A stretch of DNA of 64,000 bases, from the NCBI GenBank assembly GCA_022841205.1, contig JALHCK010000009.1, forward strand, positions 1 to 64,000, read 5' to 3'. Position numbers and translations under genes: made by a program. Within the stretch, counting starts at the first letter, position 1, and the number at the start of each line of letters is the position of its first letter. The notes beneath the pieces were generated by a model. That model did no database searches. It was not told where the DNA came from and saw only the letters and a list, made by a program, of their open reading frames with translations. Positions 44,231 through 53,493 of the stretch are shown piece after piece. The stretch comes from Methanomicrobiales archaeon. Its GTDB lineage: Archaea; Halobacteriota; Methanomicrobia; Methanomicrobiales; Methanospirillaceae.

Positions 44231-46606
44231 ATGGAAAAAAAGATCTGTATCCATGGACATTTTTACCAGCCTCCCCGCGAGAATCCCTGGACAGGGGTTG
44301 TCGGGCGGGATCGTTCCGTGGCGCCCTGGCATGACTGGAACGAACGGATCACTGATGAATGCTACCTTCCCAACACCGCTGCACGGATCCTCGACCGGCA
44401 GGGCCTCATCAGGGTGGTCTCCAACAACTACTCAAGGATCAGCTATGACTTTGGCCCGACCCTGCTTGCCTGGCTCGAGCGTGAACGACCAGGTGTATAC
44501 GAGGACGTACTTCGCGCCGATGCCCTGTCACAGGACCGGTTTTCAGGACATGGCAGTGCCCTCGCCCACCCATATCACCATGTCATCCTTCCCCTTCTCT
44601 CCCGGGCCGACAAGGAGACCGAAATCCGGTGGGGGATCCGTGATTTCGAGGACCGGTTCGGTAGATTCCCGGAAGGGGTGTGGCTCCCTGAAATGGCAGT
44701 CGATATGGAAACCCTCTCCGTCCTTGCAGACCATGGCATCCTCTTTACCGTGCTTTCCCCACACCAGGGACGGAGTGTCACGCAGTCCGCGAAAGAAAAT
44801 CCCGCAGGAGACACTGGCATCGATCCTGCCATTCCGTACCGGTGCCCACTGCCGGGCGAGACCAGCATAGCTGTCTTTTTCCATGATGCTGCCCTGAGCT
44901 CGCGGGTGGCGTTCGGTGACCTGCTCGAAAACGGTGACAGGTTTGCTGATGCCCTCCTCTCCGCATCGCCCCGGGGAGGGCTTGTCAGTATCGCAACCGA
45001 TGGAGAAACCTACGGCCATCACCGCTCCTTTGGAGATATGGCCCTTGGATGGTGCCTGGAGCGCATCGAGTCCTCTGTTCCCGGCACGCTGACAGTCTAT
45101 GGGGAGCATCTGGCAGAGCGCCCTCCCGAACAGGAGGTCGAAATTGTCGAGCGCACGTCATGGAGCTGTCCCCATGGGATCGATCGGTGGTGGAGAGGTT
45201 GCACCTGTGAATCGGGGAGGCAGGCAGGGTGGGACCACGGGTGGAGGGGGCCGTTTTACACCGCCATCGATGATCTCTCTCTCCGGCTCGCGGAAATCTT
45301 CTCCCGGGAGGCAGGGGCCTTCTTCCGTGACCCGGGGGAAGCAAGGGACGGGTGCCAGGATCTGTTCAGTAACTCTTCAGCTGATTCCATTGAGAAATTT
45401 TTCCACAACCATGCCCGCCGACCCCTTTTGGCAGAAGAGCAGGGTAAGGCGCTTGCATTGCTTGAAATGGCCAGGCAGAGCCTTGCGATGAAGACCAGCT
45501 GCGCATGGTTCTTTGACGATATCGCAGATGGGGAGGCGGTCCAGGTCCTCTGCTCCGCTGCACGTGCGATCCAGATCGCCAGTGAACAGACCGGGATCCA
45601 TCTCGAGAGAGCATTCGTGGAGAGCCTTTCGGCGATTACAGGGAACCGCCCGCAGTATCCTGACGGAGGTGCAGTCTACCGTGACTGTGTCCTTTCCCGG
45701 CTACTTACCCCCGGGGATCAGGCAGCCTGCCTTGCGCTGATGGAGATTTCCGGGGGATCTGCACACGTTCTCCATGCAGACGACTATTCCGGAGAGTTAC
45801 TCTCTTCGGGGGAGATCAGGCCGACACACGATCTCTCGCTCCTGGTAAAGCCAATCGGGTACTGTTTCATGAGTCCGGGTGCAGACAGTGCCATTCTCGG
45901 CCTTGTCTCTGGTGGAATCCCCGCAGGCGAACGAGCTGGAGAAGTCCAGGGGCTCCTCCTGAAAAAAGGGTATTTTGCAGCAGCAGAACGGCTGGCGGCT
46001 CTCTTCTCGCCTGTTATCGGTATCGATGAATTCCCTCCGGCCGCCCGGCACATGTTTGTCCGCTCTCATCTGTCCAGGGTAACCCGGGCTTTTGAGAGAG
46101 CAGCAGGAGTTCTCTTTGAGAAGTACACAGCCCTGGAACAGGATCACCGGCTTTACCCTCCCTGGATAGTTCGCCTGGAACGGTACATGCTTTCATCCCG
46201 TCTGGAAGAAGCCTTCTTATCACCGGATTCCAGTATAGAAGATGTGCGGAACCTTACAAAAGCAGTTTTTGACCTGGGGATGACGGGGGTGCTGCAGGGC
46301 GTGCAACCATCAATGAACCGCTTCATCACCCGGCTCATGGAAGACTGGGTTTCCGATCCCGGAGATGGTGACCGGTTAAATACGGTAATTGAAGGCCTTG
46401 TGCTGGCAAGGAACGCCGGTGCACCATATCCGGAATGGCTCCTCCAGAATCAATTCATTCCAGTCCGGGACGGCCCTGCCCGTGCATGGGAGGCCGGTGC
46501 CCGTACCGGGGATGAGGAAGCAGTTGCATGGTGGGAAGCATTCCAGTCACTCGGCAGGATACTTGGCGTCAGCGTTCCGGGAGGGGCCGGCTATCCACCG
46601 CAATGA
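44231..46606 (+). CDS. GH57 glycosidase-family protein with DUF3536
   Basis: 791 residues. ATG 44231 is 9 nt after AGGAGG, an ideal spacing; ATG 44222 lies directly against it and a longer frame from 43946 is spurious. The N-terminal half is GH57 with the canonical first motif CIHGHFYQPPRENPW, RILDRQGLIRVVSNNYSRIS, GVWLPEMAVD (Glu) and SIATDGETYGHH (catalytic Asp). The C-terminal half is a helical DUF3536 domain (FFDDIADGEAVQVLCSAARA). Expected to cut or transfer alpha-glucan. Its motifs are intact, in contrast with the divergent GH57 at the operon head. Ends in ATGA, whose ATG is the likely intended malQ start. Confidence 0.9.
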   Translation: MEKKICIHGHFYQPPRENPWTGVVGRDRSVAPWHDWNERITDECYLPNTAARILDRQGLIRVVSNNYSRISYDFGPTLLAWLERERPGVYEDVLRADALSQDRFSGHGSALAHPYHHVILPLLSRADKETEIRWGIRDFEDRFGRFPEGVWLPEMAVDMETLSVLADHGILFTVLSPHQGRSVTQSAKENPAGDTGIDPAIPYRCPLPGETSIAVFFHDAALSSRVAFGDLLENGDRFADALLSASPRGGLVSIATDGETYGHHRSFGDMALGWCLERIESSVPGTLTVYGEHLAERPPEQEVEIVERTSWSCPHGIDRWWRGCTCESGRQAGWDHGWRGPFYTAIDDLSLRLAEIFSREAGAFFRDPGEARDGCQDLFSNSSADSIEKFFHNHARRPLLAEEQGKALALLEMARQSLAMKTSCAWFFDDIADGEAVQVLCSAARAIQIASEQTGIHLERAFVESLSAITGNRPQYPDGGAVYRDCVLSRLLTPGDQAACLALMEISGGSAHVLHADDYSGELLSSGEIRPTHDLSLLVKPIGYCFMSPGADSAILGLVSGGIPAGERAGEVQGLLLKKGYFAAAERLAALFSPVIGIDEFPPAARHMFVRSHLSRVTRAFERAAGVLFEKYTALEQDHRLYPPWIVRLERYMLSSRLEEAFLSPDSSIEDVRNLTKAVFDLGMTGVLQGVQPSMNRFITRLMEDWVSDPGDGDRLNTVIEGLVLARNAGAPYPEWLLQNQFIPVRDGPARAWEAGARTGDEEAVAWWEAFQSLGRILGVSVPGGAGYPPQ

Positions 46607-48107
46607 GCCCTGCTGCAGGGATTTTTGCAGGGCATCGGGACTTCTCCTGCACATAACATCGCTTCCATCCCGTTTTGGGGCAGGAGACCTTGGCCCTGAA
46701 GCGTTCCGGTTCGTGACTTCACTTTCAAAGGCGGGACAGTCATTCTGGCAGGTACTTCCACTGCACCCGACCGATGGAGGACATCAGCACTCACCCTACC
46801 ATGCGACCTCGCTCTTTGCATTGAACCCTCTGCTGATCAGCCCCGATCTCCTGATACGTGATGGAATCATCGAAGAAGGGCATCCAGGCATGCAACCACT
46901 CGCTGATGTGGAATGGGGGGGCCTCATCAGTGGAGCTCCCATAAAGCTCGCATTTCTCCGGACTGCAGCACGGGAAAACCATTGCGGCCGGGGCGATGCC
47001 GGGTTCGAGCGCTTCAGAAAAGAGAACCGCGAATGGCTCGATGATTACGCCATCTTTTCAGCAATTGCGCGTAGCAGGGGTGTGGACTGGTCAGCATGGC
47101 CACAGGACATCCGGGGCCGTGAACCTTCAGTCCTGGAGAGAATTGCCACGGAACTGGAACCGGCTGTCCGGGAAGAACAGTACATACAGTATCTCGCTTT
47201 TACCCAGTGGGATGGCCTCCACAGGCATGCCAGAAATTACGGTGTCCAGATTATTGGAGACCTGCCGTTTTACCCGGCGTACGAGAGCGCCGATGTCTGG
47301 TCCCATCCCGACCTCTTTTTGCTTGACAGCGACGGGCGACCCGCTGCTGTTGCCGGCGTCCCGCCTGACTACTTCAGCAGTACCGGGCAGTGGTGGGGCA
47401 ACCCCGTCTACAGGTGGGAGGAGATCGAAAAACAGGGTTTTTCGTGGTGGGTGGACCGCGTGGAACACATGTTCAGGCTCTGTGATTGCCTCAGATTCGA
47501 TCATTTCCGGGGGCTCCAGGCATTCTGGAAGATCCCCGCCGGCGCTGCAACGGCCAGGGAGGGGTCCTGGGTCCGGGCACCCGGACACGCCCTCCTCTCC
47601 AGCCTCACCTCAAAGCGGCCCTCCCTCCCCCTGATTGCCGAAGACCTCGGGACTATCACCCCGGACGTCAGGGAACTGATGGCGCATTTCGGAATCCCGG
47701 GAACGCGGGTATTGCAGTTCGGATTCGACCCAGACCCGGGAAACCCACACGCTCCCGGAGCCATCCGGGAAGATGTCGTGCTCTATACCGGGACCCATGA
47801 CAACAATACGATGAGAGGATGGTTCGAGGAAGAGGCGGGACCTGATCAAAAAGAACGTATCACCGCGGCCCTTGAGAAAGTTCCCTCTTCCCCCGAGATT
47901 GCCCGGGATATGATCTCACTGGCGCTCGGGTCCCCCGCACGACTGGTGATAATCCCCGTCCAGGATCTCCTCTGTCTCGGCAGCTGGGCACGGATGAACC
48001 TTCCTGGAACAACGGAAGGGAACTGGCAGTGGAGGCTTTTGCCCGGTGAGCCGGGAGCAGATGACTGGACATGGCTGTTGGAAAACACCACCCGCGCCGG
48101 GCGGTAA
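46563..48107 (+). CDS. malQ: 4-alpha-glucanotransferase (amylomaltase); start disturbed
   Basis: About 514 residues from TTG 46563, the nearest in-frame start. Moves 4-alpha-glucan segments between chains. GH77 text is complete: SGLLLHITSLPSRFGAGDLG, HSPYHATSLFALNPLLI, DLPFYPAYESADVWSHPDLF, LRFDHFRGLQAFW (nucleophile Asp), LIAEDLGTITPDV (Glu), and YTGTHDNNTMRGW (Asp). ATG 46603, in perfect ATGA overlap with the preceding stop, is out of frame by one. Adding one T to the T5 run at 46622-46626 would join it as MSPAAGIFCRASGLLLHITS. So the true gene probably starts at 46603, with either a sequence error or a real one-base shift. Confidence 0.92.
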   Translation: MASAFREGPAIHRNEPCCRDFCRASGLLLHITSLPSRFGAGDLGPEAFRFVTSLSKAGQSFWQVLPLHPTDGGHQHSPYHATSLFALNPLLISPDLLIRDGIIEEGHPGMQPLADVEWGGLISGAPIKLAFLRTAARENHCGRGDAGFERFRKENREWLDDYAIFSAIARSRGVDWSAWPQDIRGREPSVLERIATELEPAVREEQYIQYLAFTQWDGLHRHARNYGVQIIGDLPFYPAYESADVWSHPDLFLLDSDGRPAAVAGVPPDYFSSTGQWWGNPVYRWEEIEKQGFSWWVDRVEHMFRLCDCLRFDHFRGLQAFWKIPAGAATAREGSWVRAPGHALLSSLTSKRPSLPLIAEDLGTITPDVRELMAHFGIPGTRVLQFGFDPDPGNPHAPGAIREDVVLYTGTHDNNTMRGWFEEEAGPDQKERITAALEKVPSSPEIARDMISLALGSPARLVIIPVQDLLCLGSWARMNLPGTTEGNWQWRLLPGEPGADDWTWLLENTTRAGR

Positions 48108-48162
48108 CTGCTTGCTGGTTCCCGGGGTTTCCCTCACGAAAGTCACATCCGGGGACACTTAG

Positions 48163-48186
48163 CCTCCATCCTTTTTTTGAGGGAGG
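48163..48186 (+). terminator. Hairpin with T7 loop between malQ and glgP
   Basis: CCTCC at 48163-48167 can pair with GGAGG at 48182-48186 around a loop holding T7 (48172-48178). It lies 56 bases after the malQ stop. This could end or weaken transcription between malQ and glgP, fitting the separate promoter proposed for glgP. Confidence 0.35.
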
Positions 48187-48255
48187 TTGGGGCATGACTA
48201 CCTATTTTCCAGGGGTAATGGCACCAGACCGGGGATTCAATCCCAAAACGGAAAA

Positions 48256-48262
48256 GTTATAC
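48256..48262 (+). promoter_or_regulatory. Possible TATA box of glgP
   Basis: GTTATAC about 26 bases before the ATG pair at 48282/48285. The spacing fits a leaderless transcript starting at that ATG, which is out of frame by one with the phosphorylase. Confidence 0.35.
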
Positions 48263-48294
48263 CTGTTCTGGCATCGATACCATGATGAATACCT

Positions 48295-50469
48295 TTGCAG
48301 AGCGTGCAGATACACCGGCCGGAAGGGGAACCGATCCCCGAGCGGATACACGGTCTGGCAGACCTTGCCTATAACCTCTGGTGGAGCTGGCATCCCGAGG
48401 TCCGCATCCTTTTCAAGCAGATAAACCCCCATGCCTGGAGAGAGAGCATCCATAACCCGGTGAAGATGCTGCAGGATATCCCCGACTCTTTCTTTAGAAA
48501 GGTCGCGTCAAACCCCGAATACCTGCGCCGCTACGATATCTCAATGGACCGGTTTTCGCGGTATATGAAGAACCGCAATGGATGGTTCTCTGAGAAGTAC
48601 CCCTCCTCCCGGGCACTCACCATTGCCTACTTCTCCGCTGAATACGGGTTACACCACTCCCTCCCCTTCTATGCCGGAGGTCTTGGGTTTCTCGCAGGAG
48701 ACCACCTGAAGGAGTGCAGTGACCTCGGGGTTCCCATGGTGGCCGTTGGGTTCATGTACTCACAGGGCTACCTCCACCAGCGCATCCTCCCTGATGGATG
48801 GCAGGACAACTTCTGGGAGAACCTGGATCGGGATGCAGCCCCGGTTTCACGGGTGATGGCACCTTCCGGAGAGCAGCTGGTAATCGAGGTTCCCCACATA
48901 ACACCACCGATTTACGTTGCTGTCTGGCGCGCCGATATCGGCAAGGTCCCCCTTTTCCTGCTTGACACCGATATCCCCGAGAATTCACAGGCCAACCGGG
49001 CCATCGCTTCGCGCCTCTACACAGGTGACAGCGAGCAGCGCCTGGTCCAGGAAATTGTCCTTGGTATCGGGGGGCGCAAGGTCCTGAGCGAACTGGGGGT
49101 CGATTTTTCTGCCGTGCACCTCAACGAAGGCCACTCAGCATTCGCCCTACTCGAACGGATCAGGGAGCTCGTCGAAGACGGCCTCTCATTTTCTGATGCG
49201 CTGTACCGGGTACGGGGGACTTCGATATTCACCACCCACACTCCGCTTGCCGCGGGAAACGATATATTCCCGCTATCCCTCATTGACAAGTACTTTTCGA
49301 GTTATTATCCTGCGCTTGGAACTGACCGGTTGGAGTTCTTCGAACTTGGCAGGAACCCCACTGATCCACCTGGAGGGTTCAACATGGCTGCCTGTGCCTT
49401 CAAGCTCACGGCATTCCATAACGCGGTATCCCGGAGGCACTGCGGTGTAACCCGGCAGCTCTGGCGCCAGCTCTGGCCTGACCTGCCTGAAAAGAAGACC
49501 CCTATCGATTACATAACGAACGGCGTACATATCCCCACATGGCTGAATCCCCGGATGGAGAGGCTCCTTTCCACTGCTATCAGCCCGGTCTGCCCCCATT
49601 GGCAGTATGAACACGATAATCCCGAGCTCTGGGAGCTGGTCGACGAGATCCCTGACAAGGAACTCTGGGCACTCCACCTCTGGCTCAAAGCCAAGCTGTT
49701 CAACAGGATCAGGGAACGGAAACGGCAGCGCTGGGCATCTCTTCTCAAGGAACCCATCAACCTTGTCGCTGACGGCCTGATGCTGAACCCCTCGGTCCTC
49801 ACCATTGGCTTTGCCCGCAGGTTCTCTGCCTACAAGAGGGCAGACCTTATCTTCCATGATACCGATCGCTTGAAGCGGATCGTAACGAACCGCTGGCTAC
49901 CGGTCCAGATTGTCTTTGCCGGAAAAGCCCATCCGAATGATACCGAGGGAAAAGAGATCCTCCGGAGGATATACCGGCATGCACTTGATCCCGGGTTTGG
50001 AGGAAGGATTGCCTTTGTTGAAGATTATGGTGAGCAGACAGCCCAGTACCTGGTCCATGGTGTTGACGTCTGGCTCAACAATCCCCTGCCACCAATGGAG
50101 GCCTGTGGGACCAGCGGGATGAAGGCCGCCCTGAACGGGGTACTTAACTGCAGCATTCGTGATGGCTGGTGGCTCGAAGCCTACAACGGGAAGAACGGCT
50201 GGGCGTTTGGAGGGGAGAGCTGGTCTCCCGAGCGGAACGCGCAGGATGCCGCAGAGCTGTATTATCTTCTCGAAAAAGAGATCATCCCACTCTACTATTC
50301 CGCTTCCCTCGACTCTATTCCGCACGGGTGGGTGCAGATGATGAAGGAATCGATAAAGAGCATTGCCCCTGTATTTTCATCCCGGCGCATGGTCAAGGAA
50401 TATGTTGACCGGTACTACCCCTCCCTGCTGACATGTGCCGAGACCGGGTTCAGCGTGTGCCCCATCTGA
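48295..50469 (+). CDS. glgP: Alpha-glucan (glycogen) phosphorylase
   Basis: 724 residues from TTG 48295, the only in-frame start upstream of the conserved GLADLAYNLWWSWHPE block. Releases glucose 1-phosphate from glycogen. AYFSAEYGLHHSLPFYAGGL, HLNEGHSAFALLERIRE, FTTHTPLAAGNDIFP and the pyridoxal phosphate site ACGTSGMKAALNG (Lys) identify the short archaeal/bacterial GT35 class. ATG 48282 or 48285 is better placed but one base out of frame. Losing one T from TTT at 48294-48296 would give MNTLQSVQIHRPEGEPIPER. Length of about 725 is normal for the class. Confidence 0.94.
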   Translation: MQSVQIHRPEGEPIPERIHGLADLAYNLWWSWHPEVRILFKQINPHAWRESIHNPVKMLQDIPDSFFRKVASNPEYLRRYDISMDRFSRYMKNRNGWFSEKYPSSRALTIAYFSAEYGLHHSLPFYAGGLGFLAGDHLKECSDLGVPMVAVGFMYSQGYLHQRILPDGWQDNFWENLDRDAAPVSRVMAPSGEQLVIEVPHITPPIYVAVWRADIGKVPLFLLDTDIPENSQANRAIASRLYTGDSEQRLVQEIVLGIGGRKVLSELGVDFSAVHLNEGHSAFALLERIRELVEDGLSFSDALYRVRGTSIFTTHTPLAAGNDIFPLSLIDKYFSSYYPALGTDRLEFFELGRNPTDPPGGFNMAACAFKLTAFHNAVSRRHCGVTRQLWRQLWPDLPEKKTPIDYITNGVHIPTWLNPRMERLLSTAISPVCPHWQYEHDNPELWELVDEIPDKELWALHLWLKAKLFNRIRERKRQRWASLLKEPINLVADGLMLNPSVLTIGFARRFSAYKRADLIFHDTDRLKRIVTNRWLPVQIVFAGKAHPNDTEGKEILRRIYRHALDPGFGGRIAFVEDYGEQTAQYLVHGVDVWLNNPLPPMEACGTSGMKAALNGVLNCSIRDGWWLEAYNGKNGWAFGGESWSPERNAQDAAELYYLLEKEIIPLYYSASLDSIPHGWVQMMKESIKSIAPVFSSRRMVKEYVDRYYPSLLTCAETGFSVCPI

Positions 50470-50536
50470 TGGCTGGTTGCGGCCACCAGTAACTGCGTCA
50501 TTTCCGTTCTTTTCCATCTGCGCCCTTGTTCTTCCA

Positions 50537-51586
50537 CTAACCGGGAACCCGTGGCAGCTCGGGCGGATAGCGGTTAATCTCTTCCGGGCGTGCCCGCACC
50601 TCAAGGGTGATTGGATATCCCAGCCGTTTCTCCATCATCTTTGCCAGCCCTTCAATATCGGGAAGGTCCCCGCTCCCGGTGACAGCGACCATGATCTCGG
50701 CGGGACCAAGCACCAGCATATCGTCAGGGCTGTAGCGGATGGACACCTCACGGATGTTGTAGGAGGTGCCTTTGAGCCATTCGCTGACCGAATCCCGTGC
50801 CATTTCGAGATCCATTTCATATTCGAGTGTGCGGTACCCGTTGAACCCGAGCAGGAGGGCAACAATGAGAACCCCGACCAGAGCGATTTCGATGGCATGC
50901 TTCCGGCGCACTGTCCCTTCTATGCTCGCCTGGCGTGCGTTTATTCCGGAAAGGTAGAGAACAGCTCCGCCAGCGAGGATGATGGCGAGAAAGTTTGTCA
51001 CGAAGAGGAGCATTGCCCCCCCGGCATCAATCCAGTGTGCTTTAGAGAGGGCAACGCCCGCAACAGACAGCGGGGGAATGAGAGATATGGCGATGGCAAC
51101 TCCGGGCAGCGTGTCGCTTACATCCTCCCGGGAGACGGCATAAGCCCCGGCGGCACCCGATGCCATCGCCACGAACAGGGCCAAAAGATCGGGCGAGACG
51201 CGAGTGGAAATCTCGGGGTTTGTGCCAAAGTCTATGATCACTGGCGAGACAAAGAGGGAGAGCAGCACGGCAAGTGCAATGACATAGGCCGTGCTCATGA
51301 CCACGACCAGCACCGACTGGGTCATCCGGTTACTGTTACCAAGCACGATGGCGAGGGTAGTGGCCATGATGGGGGTCATCAGCGGGGCGATGATCATGGC
51401 CCCGATAACCATTGCTGTTGACCCGGAGATGACTCCGTATGTGGCGATCACCGTTGCCAGCGTCAGGAGGACGACATAGTTGGTCATCTGGCGAAGCCTC
51501 ATTTCCCCCTCGAAGAAAAGTTTCTCTTCCATCACCGGGAGATACTCCTGATCAAACCGGTTCTTCTCTACCCATTCGGACAACAT
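50537..51586 (-). CDS. DUF389 membrane protein
   Basis: 349 residues from ATG 51586, with GGAG 10 nt upstream. The frame also has TTG 51610 and ATG 51595. Five to six helices carry the DUF389 hallmark region GSTAMVIGAMIIAPLMTPIM, GAAGAYAVSREDVSDTLPGV and AIAISLIPPLSVAGVAL. The C-terminal 100 residues form a soluble domain after the last helix. The family is widespread in archaea and bacteria with no established function; transport is a guess. Convergent with glgP. Confidence 0.88.
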   Translation of the reverse strand: MLSEWVEKNRFDQEYLPVMEEKLFFEGEMRLRQMTNYVVLLTLATVIATYGVISGSTAMVIGAMIIAPLMTPIMATTLAIVLGNSNRMTQSVLVVVMSTAYVIALAVLLSLFVSPVIIDFGTNPEISTRVSPDLLALFVAMASGAAGAYAVSREDVSDTLPGVAIAISLIPPLSVAGVALSKAHWIDAGGAMLLFVTNFLAIILAGGAVLYLSGINARQASIEGTVRRKHAIEIALVGVLIVALLLGFNGYRTLEYEMDLEMARDSVSEWLKGTSYNIREVSIRYSPDDMLVLGPAEIMVAVTGSGDLPDIEGLAKMMEKRLGYPITLEVRARPEEINRYPPELPRVPG

Positions 51587-51937
51587 TTTGCCCATGCTCC
51601 GGACATTCAATCTGTCCGGGAGGATTCATATAATCTTGGCGAGGGGTAGCTCTTCCGGAGAGGTGCAGGGATAAAACTCTTCAGAAGGAACGGTGTGCGA
51701 TAATAATTCCCGGTAGTTCAATCCTGGAAGGTCATATTGCATCCACGATTGAGAGTGATAGGATCCATGTGAACTGGTCACAGGGGAAGAGATGGATTAT
51801 TATCAGTCCTCGGACAGTTTTGAGACCTTTACAAGCGAGGATTGGGCCGCCGTCTTAACGCCTTTTCCATGATTTATCTAACAGGGAGTATCTGATACAT
51901 TCATAAGGATGAAGCAGGTACACAGCTGTGGGAAACG
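51587..51937. other. Intergenic region between divergent genes
   Basis: About 350 bases with no supported gene or RNA. It must hold the promoters of the DUF389 gene (minus) and the small secreted protein (plus). No convincing TATA box was singled out. Confidence 0.35.
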
Positions 51938-52318
51938 ATGATTCCAATTTACCGGATAATCGGGTTGCTCTGCCTAGTGTGCCTTATTTTTGGCATGGCA
52001 TCTGCAGGATCATTTTGCAGCAGGGTTGAGACCGGCAGCAGTATTACGCTTACGGCAGGGACCATCAGCACCCGGATGGGAGAGCGGTTCATATCAGGTT
52101 CGGCCGATGCCGGCACAGAACTTCATAATCATGTCCTCGTGACCGAATATGCCCCGGGAATCCCGTCCCAGGGATCAGTCTCTGCATTCATCAGGGGAAC
52201 GATACAGGGAGACGGCGGGAGCCTGGAATTTGACGACACAACAGCCATGATAGGGAATATAACCAGCTTTTCGAAATCAATGATCTATAATTCGAAAACC
52301 TCTTCCAGGTATTTCTGA
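51938..52318 (+). CDS. Small secreted protein, unknown function
   Basis: 126 residues. Signal peptide (IIGLLCLVCLIFGMASA) then a beta-rich Ser/Gly/Thr mature part (SSITLTAGTISTRMGERFIS, TELHNHVLVTEYAPG, GTIQGDGGSLEFDDTTAM). It reads like one unit of the repeated surface beta proteins common in Methanomicrobiales and may be a shortened relative. T8 directly after the stop marks the transcript end. Confidence 0.65.
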   Translation: MIPIYRIIGLLCLVCLIFGMASAGSFCSRVETGSSITLTAGTISTRMGERFISGSADAGTELHNHVLVTEYAPGIPSQGSVSAFIRGTIQGDGGSLEFDDTTAMIGNITSFSKSMIYNSKTSSRYF

Positions 52319-52326
52319 TTTTTTTT
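52319..52326 (+). terminator. T8 terminator of the small secreted protein gene
   Basis: T8 starts immediately after the stop codon. The following 290 bases up to the dockerin gene hold nothing else recognisable. Confidence 0.55.
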
Positions 52327-52582
52327 AAATTGCGGTGAAAGTTCTATCGTTCCATTCAAGGACGCGAACACCCGCTGGATCTTACAGCATGGCCGATACT
52401 GCTGAATAACCAATAGATCCGTTATGACCAGCTGAATTGCTCAGACACAAAAACAATCTGTTCCTTAATAGCGGCTATGCATCATTGGGGATCGTGTTCC
52501 CTCGAATTAGCAATTGCAATTGATTCAAGGGCATCCGGCAGAACGCCGTCCTGGTGGGGTATCAAACCACCAATCCCCCCTT

Positions 52583-52588
52583 AAAAAA
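52583..52588 (-). terminator. T-run terminator of the dockerin gene
   Basis: T6 on the minus strand, about 25 bases after the stop of the dockerin gene. Confidence 0.4.
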
Positions 52589-52612
52589 GAGGCTGGAACC
52601 CTCACGTTCGGT

Positions 52613-53332
52613 TCAGGTTTTATAAAAGAGGGTGATCACATCTTTGAAATCGATATCTCCGTTGTTGTTATAGTCGAACAGGTTGACGGGTTGATTTTCG
52701 CGTATCCAGTCCATATACTTGAAATAAATGATAACATCGGTGAAATCGATCTCCCCGTTTCCATTCAGGTCTTCATAGAACCCGTCACAATCCAGGTCGT
52801 TTGGGAGAGGGTAAAATTCAGAGTCCTGCGGTGTACCGACTTCCGGTGAATCCGATGGATTTTTCAGCCATGGAAATGCGATAGGGCCTGCAGCACAGCC
52901 CATTTCATTTTCCGTGTTCTGGTCGGAGTTCCCGGTGATATCTGGAATTTCTATCAGACATCCCCCAACGATAATCCCCGTGTCCTCATAGGAACATACC
53001 GCACCAACCGACCCGGTATCACCAAATGGACAAGCAGCACCAACCGACCCGGTATCACCAAATGGACAAACAGCACCGACCGACCCGGTATCACCAAATG
53101 GACAAACAGCACCGATGGATCCGGTATCACCAAATGGACAAACAGCACCGACCGACCCGGTATCACCAAATGGACAAACAGCACCAATGGATCCGGTATC
53201 ACCAAATGGACAAACAGCACCGATGGATCCCGAAAACGAATCGAAAGGGCATATACTTCCTGCAGAACCGCATCCCACGAACCCGATAATGAGAATTATA
53301 CTAGTAAGTAATGCAACGATATTTATTGCCAT
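52613..53332 (-). CDS. Secreted Cys-repeat protein with C-terminal dockerin
   Basis: 239 residues. Signal peptide (IVALLTSIILIIGFVGCGSA; GFVGC could act as a lipobox). Residues about 29-115 are a tandem array of a 12-residue unit CPFGDTGSxGAV, six near-perfect copies with worn copies at each end, giving one Cys per repeat. The C-terminal 60 residues form a type I-like dockerin: two Ca2+-loop segments DLNGNGEIDFTDVIIYFKY and DYNNNGDIDFKDVITLFY. Dockerins bind cohesins, and a cohesin-like domain occurs in the protein at 1-2625. GGTGG lies 7 nt before the ATG. The repeat part matches no family known to me. Confidence 0.82.
   Translation of the reverse strand: MAINIVALLTSIILIIGFVGCGSAGSICPFDSFSGSIGAVCPFGDTGSIGAVCPFGDTGSVGAVCPFGDTGSIGAVCPFGDTGSVGAVCPFGDTGSVGAACPFGDTGSVGAVCSYEDTGIIVGGCLIEIPDITGNSDQNTENEMGCAAGPIAFPWLKNPSDSPEVGTPQDSEFYPLPNDLDCDGFYEDLNGNGEIDFTDVIIYFKYMDWIRENQPVNLFDYNNNGDIDFKDVITLFYKT
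53003..53230 (-). repeat. 36-bp in-frame tandem repeat (six copies plus part)
   Basis: Head-to-tail 36-base units begin at 53003, 53039, 53075, 53111, 53147 and 53183, with a partial seventh copy. Units differ only in a few bases (for example CCGACC or TGGATC in the variable part), which change Ile/Val or stay silent. The array lies wholly inside the secreted dockerin gene. There are no spacers, so it is not a CRISPR array. Copy number probably varies between strains by slippage. Confidence 0.9.
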
Positions 53333-53493
53333 ACTACGCCACCCTGATGATACCCGGGACAGACCCCCACAGCACCAGAGGATCCGTCCGATAAAGTACC
53401 GCCATTTAGATTCTCATCAACCCATCTATATAAATTCTCTGGAACCGGGGAAGATGTCTTTTTGTACCTTGTACACGAAGGCCGGAATTCTCG

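Noticed and set aside
50435..51421. 328-codon plus-strand frame opposite the DUF389 gene
   Set aside because: The minus-strand frame encodes a coherent multi-helix DUF389 protein. The plus frame is His/Asp/Gly-rich shadow sequence.
53003..53230. CRISPR array
   Set aside because: The 36-base units are contiguous with no spacers and translate in one frame within a secreted protein.
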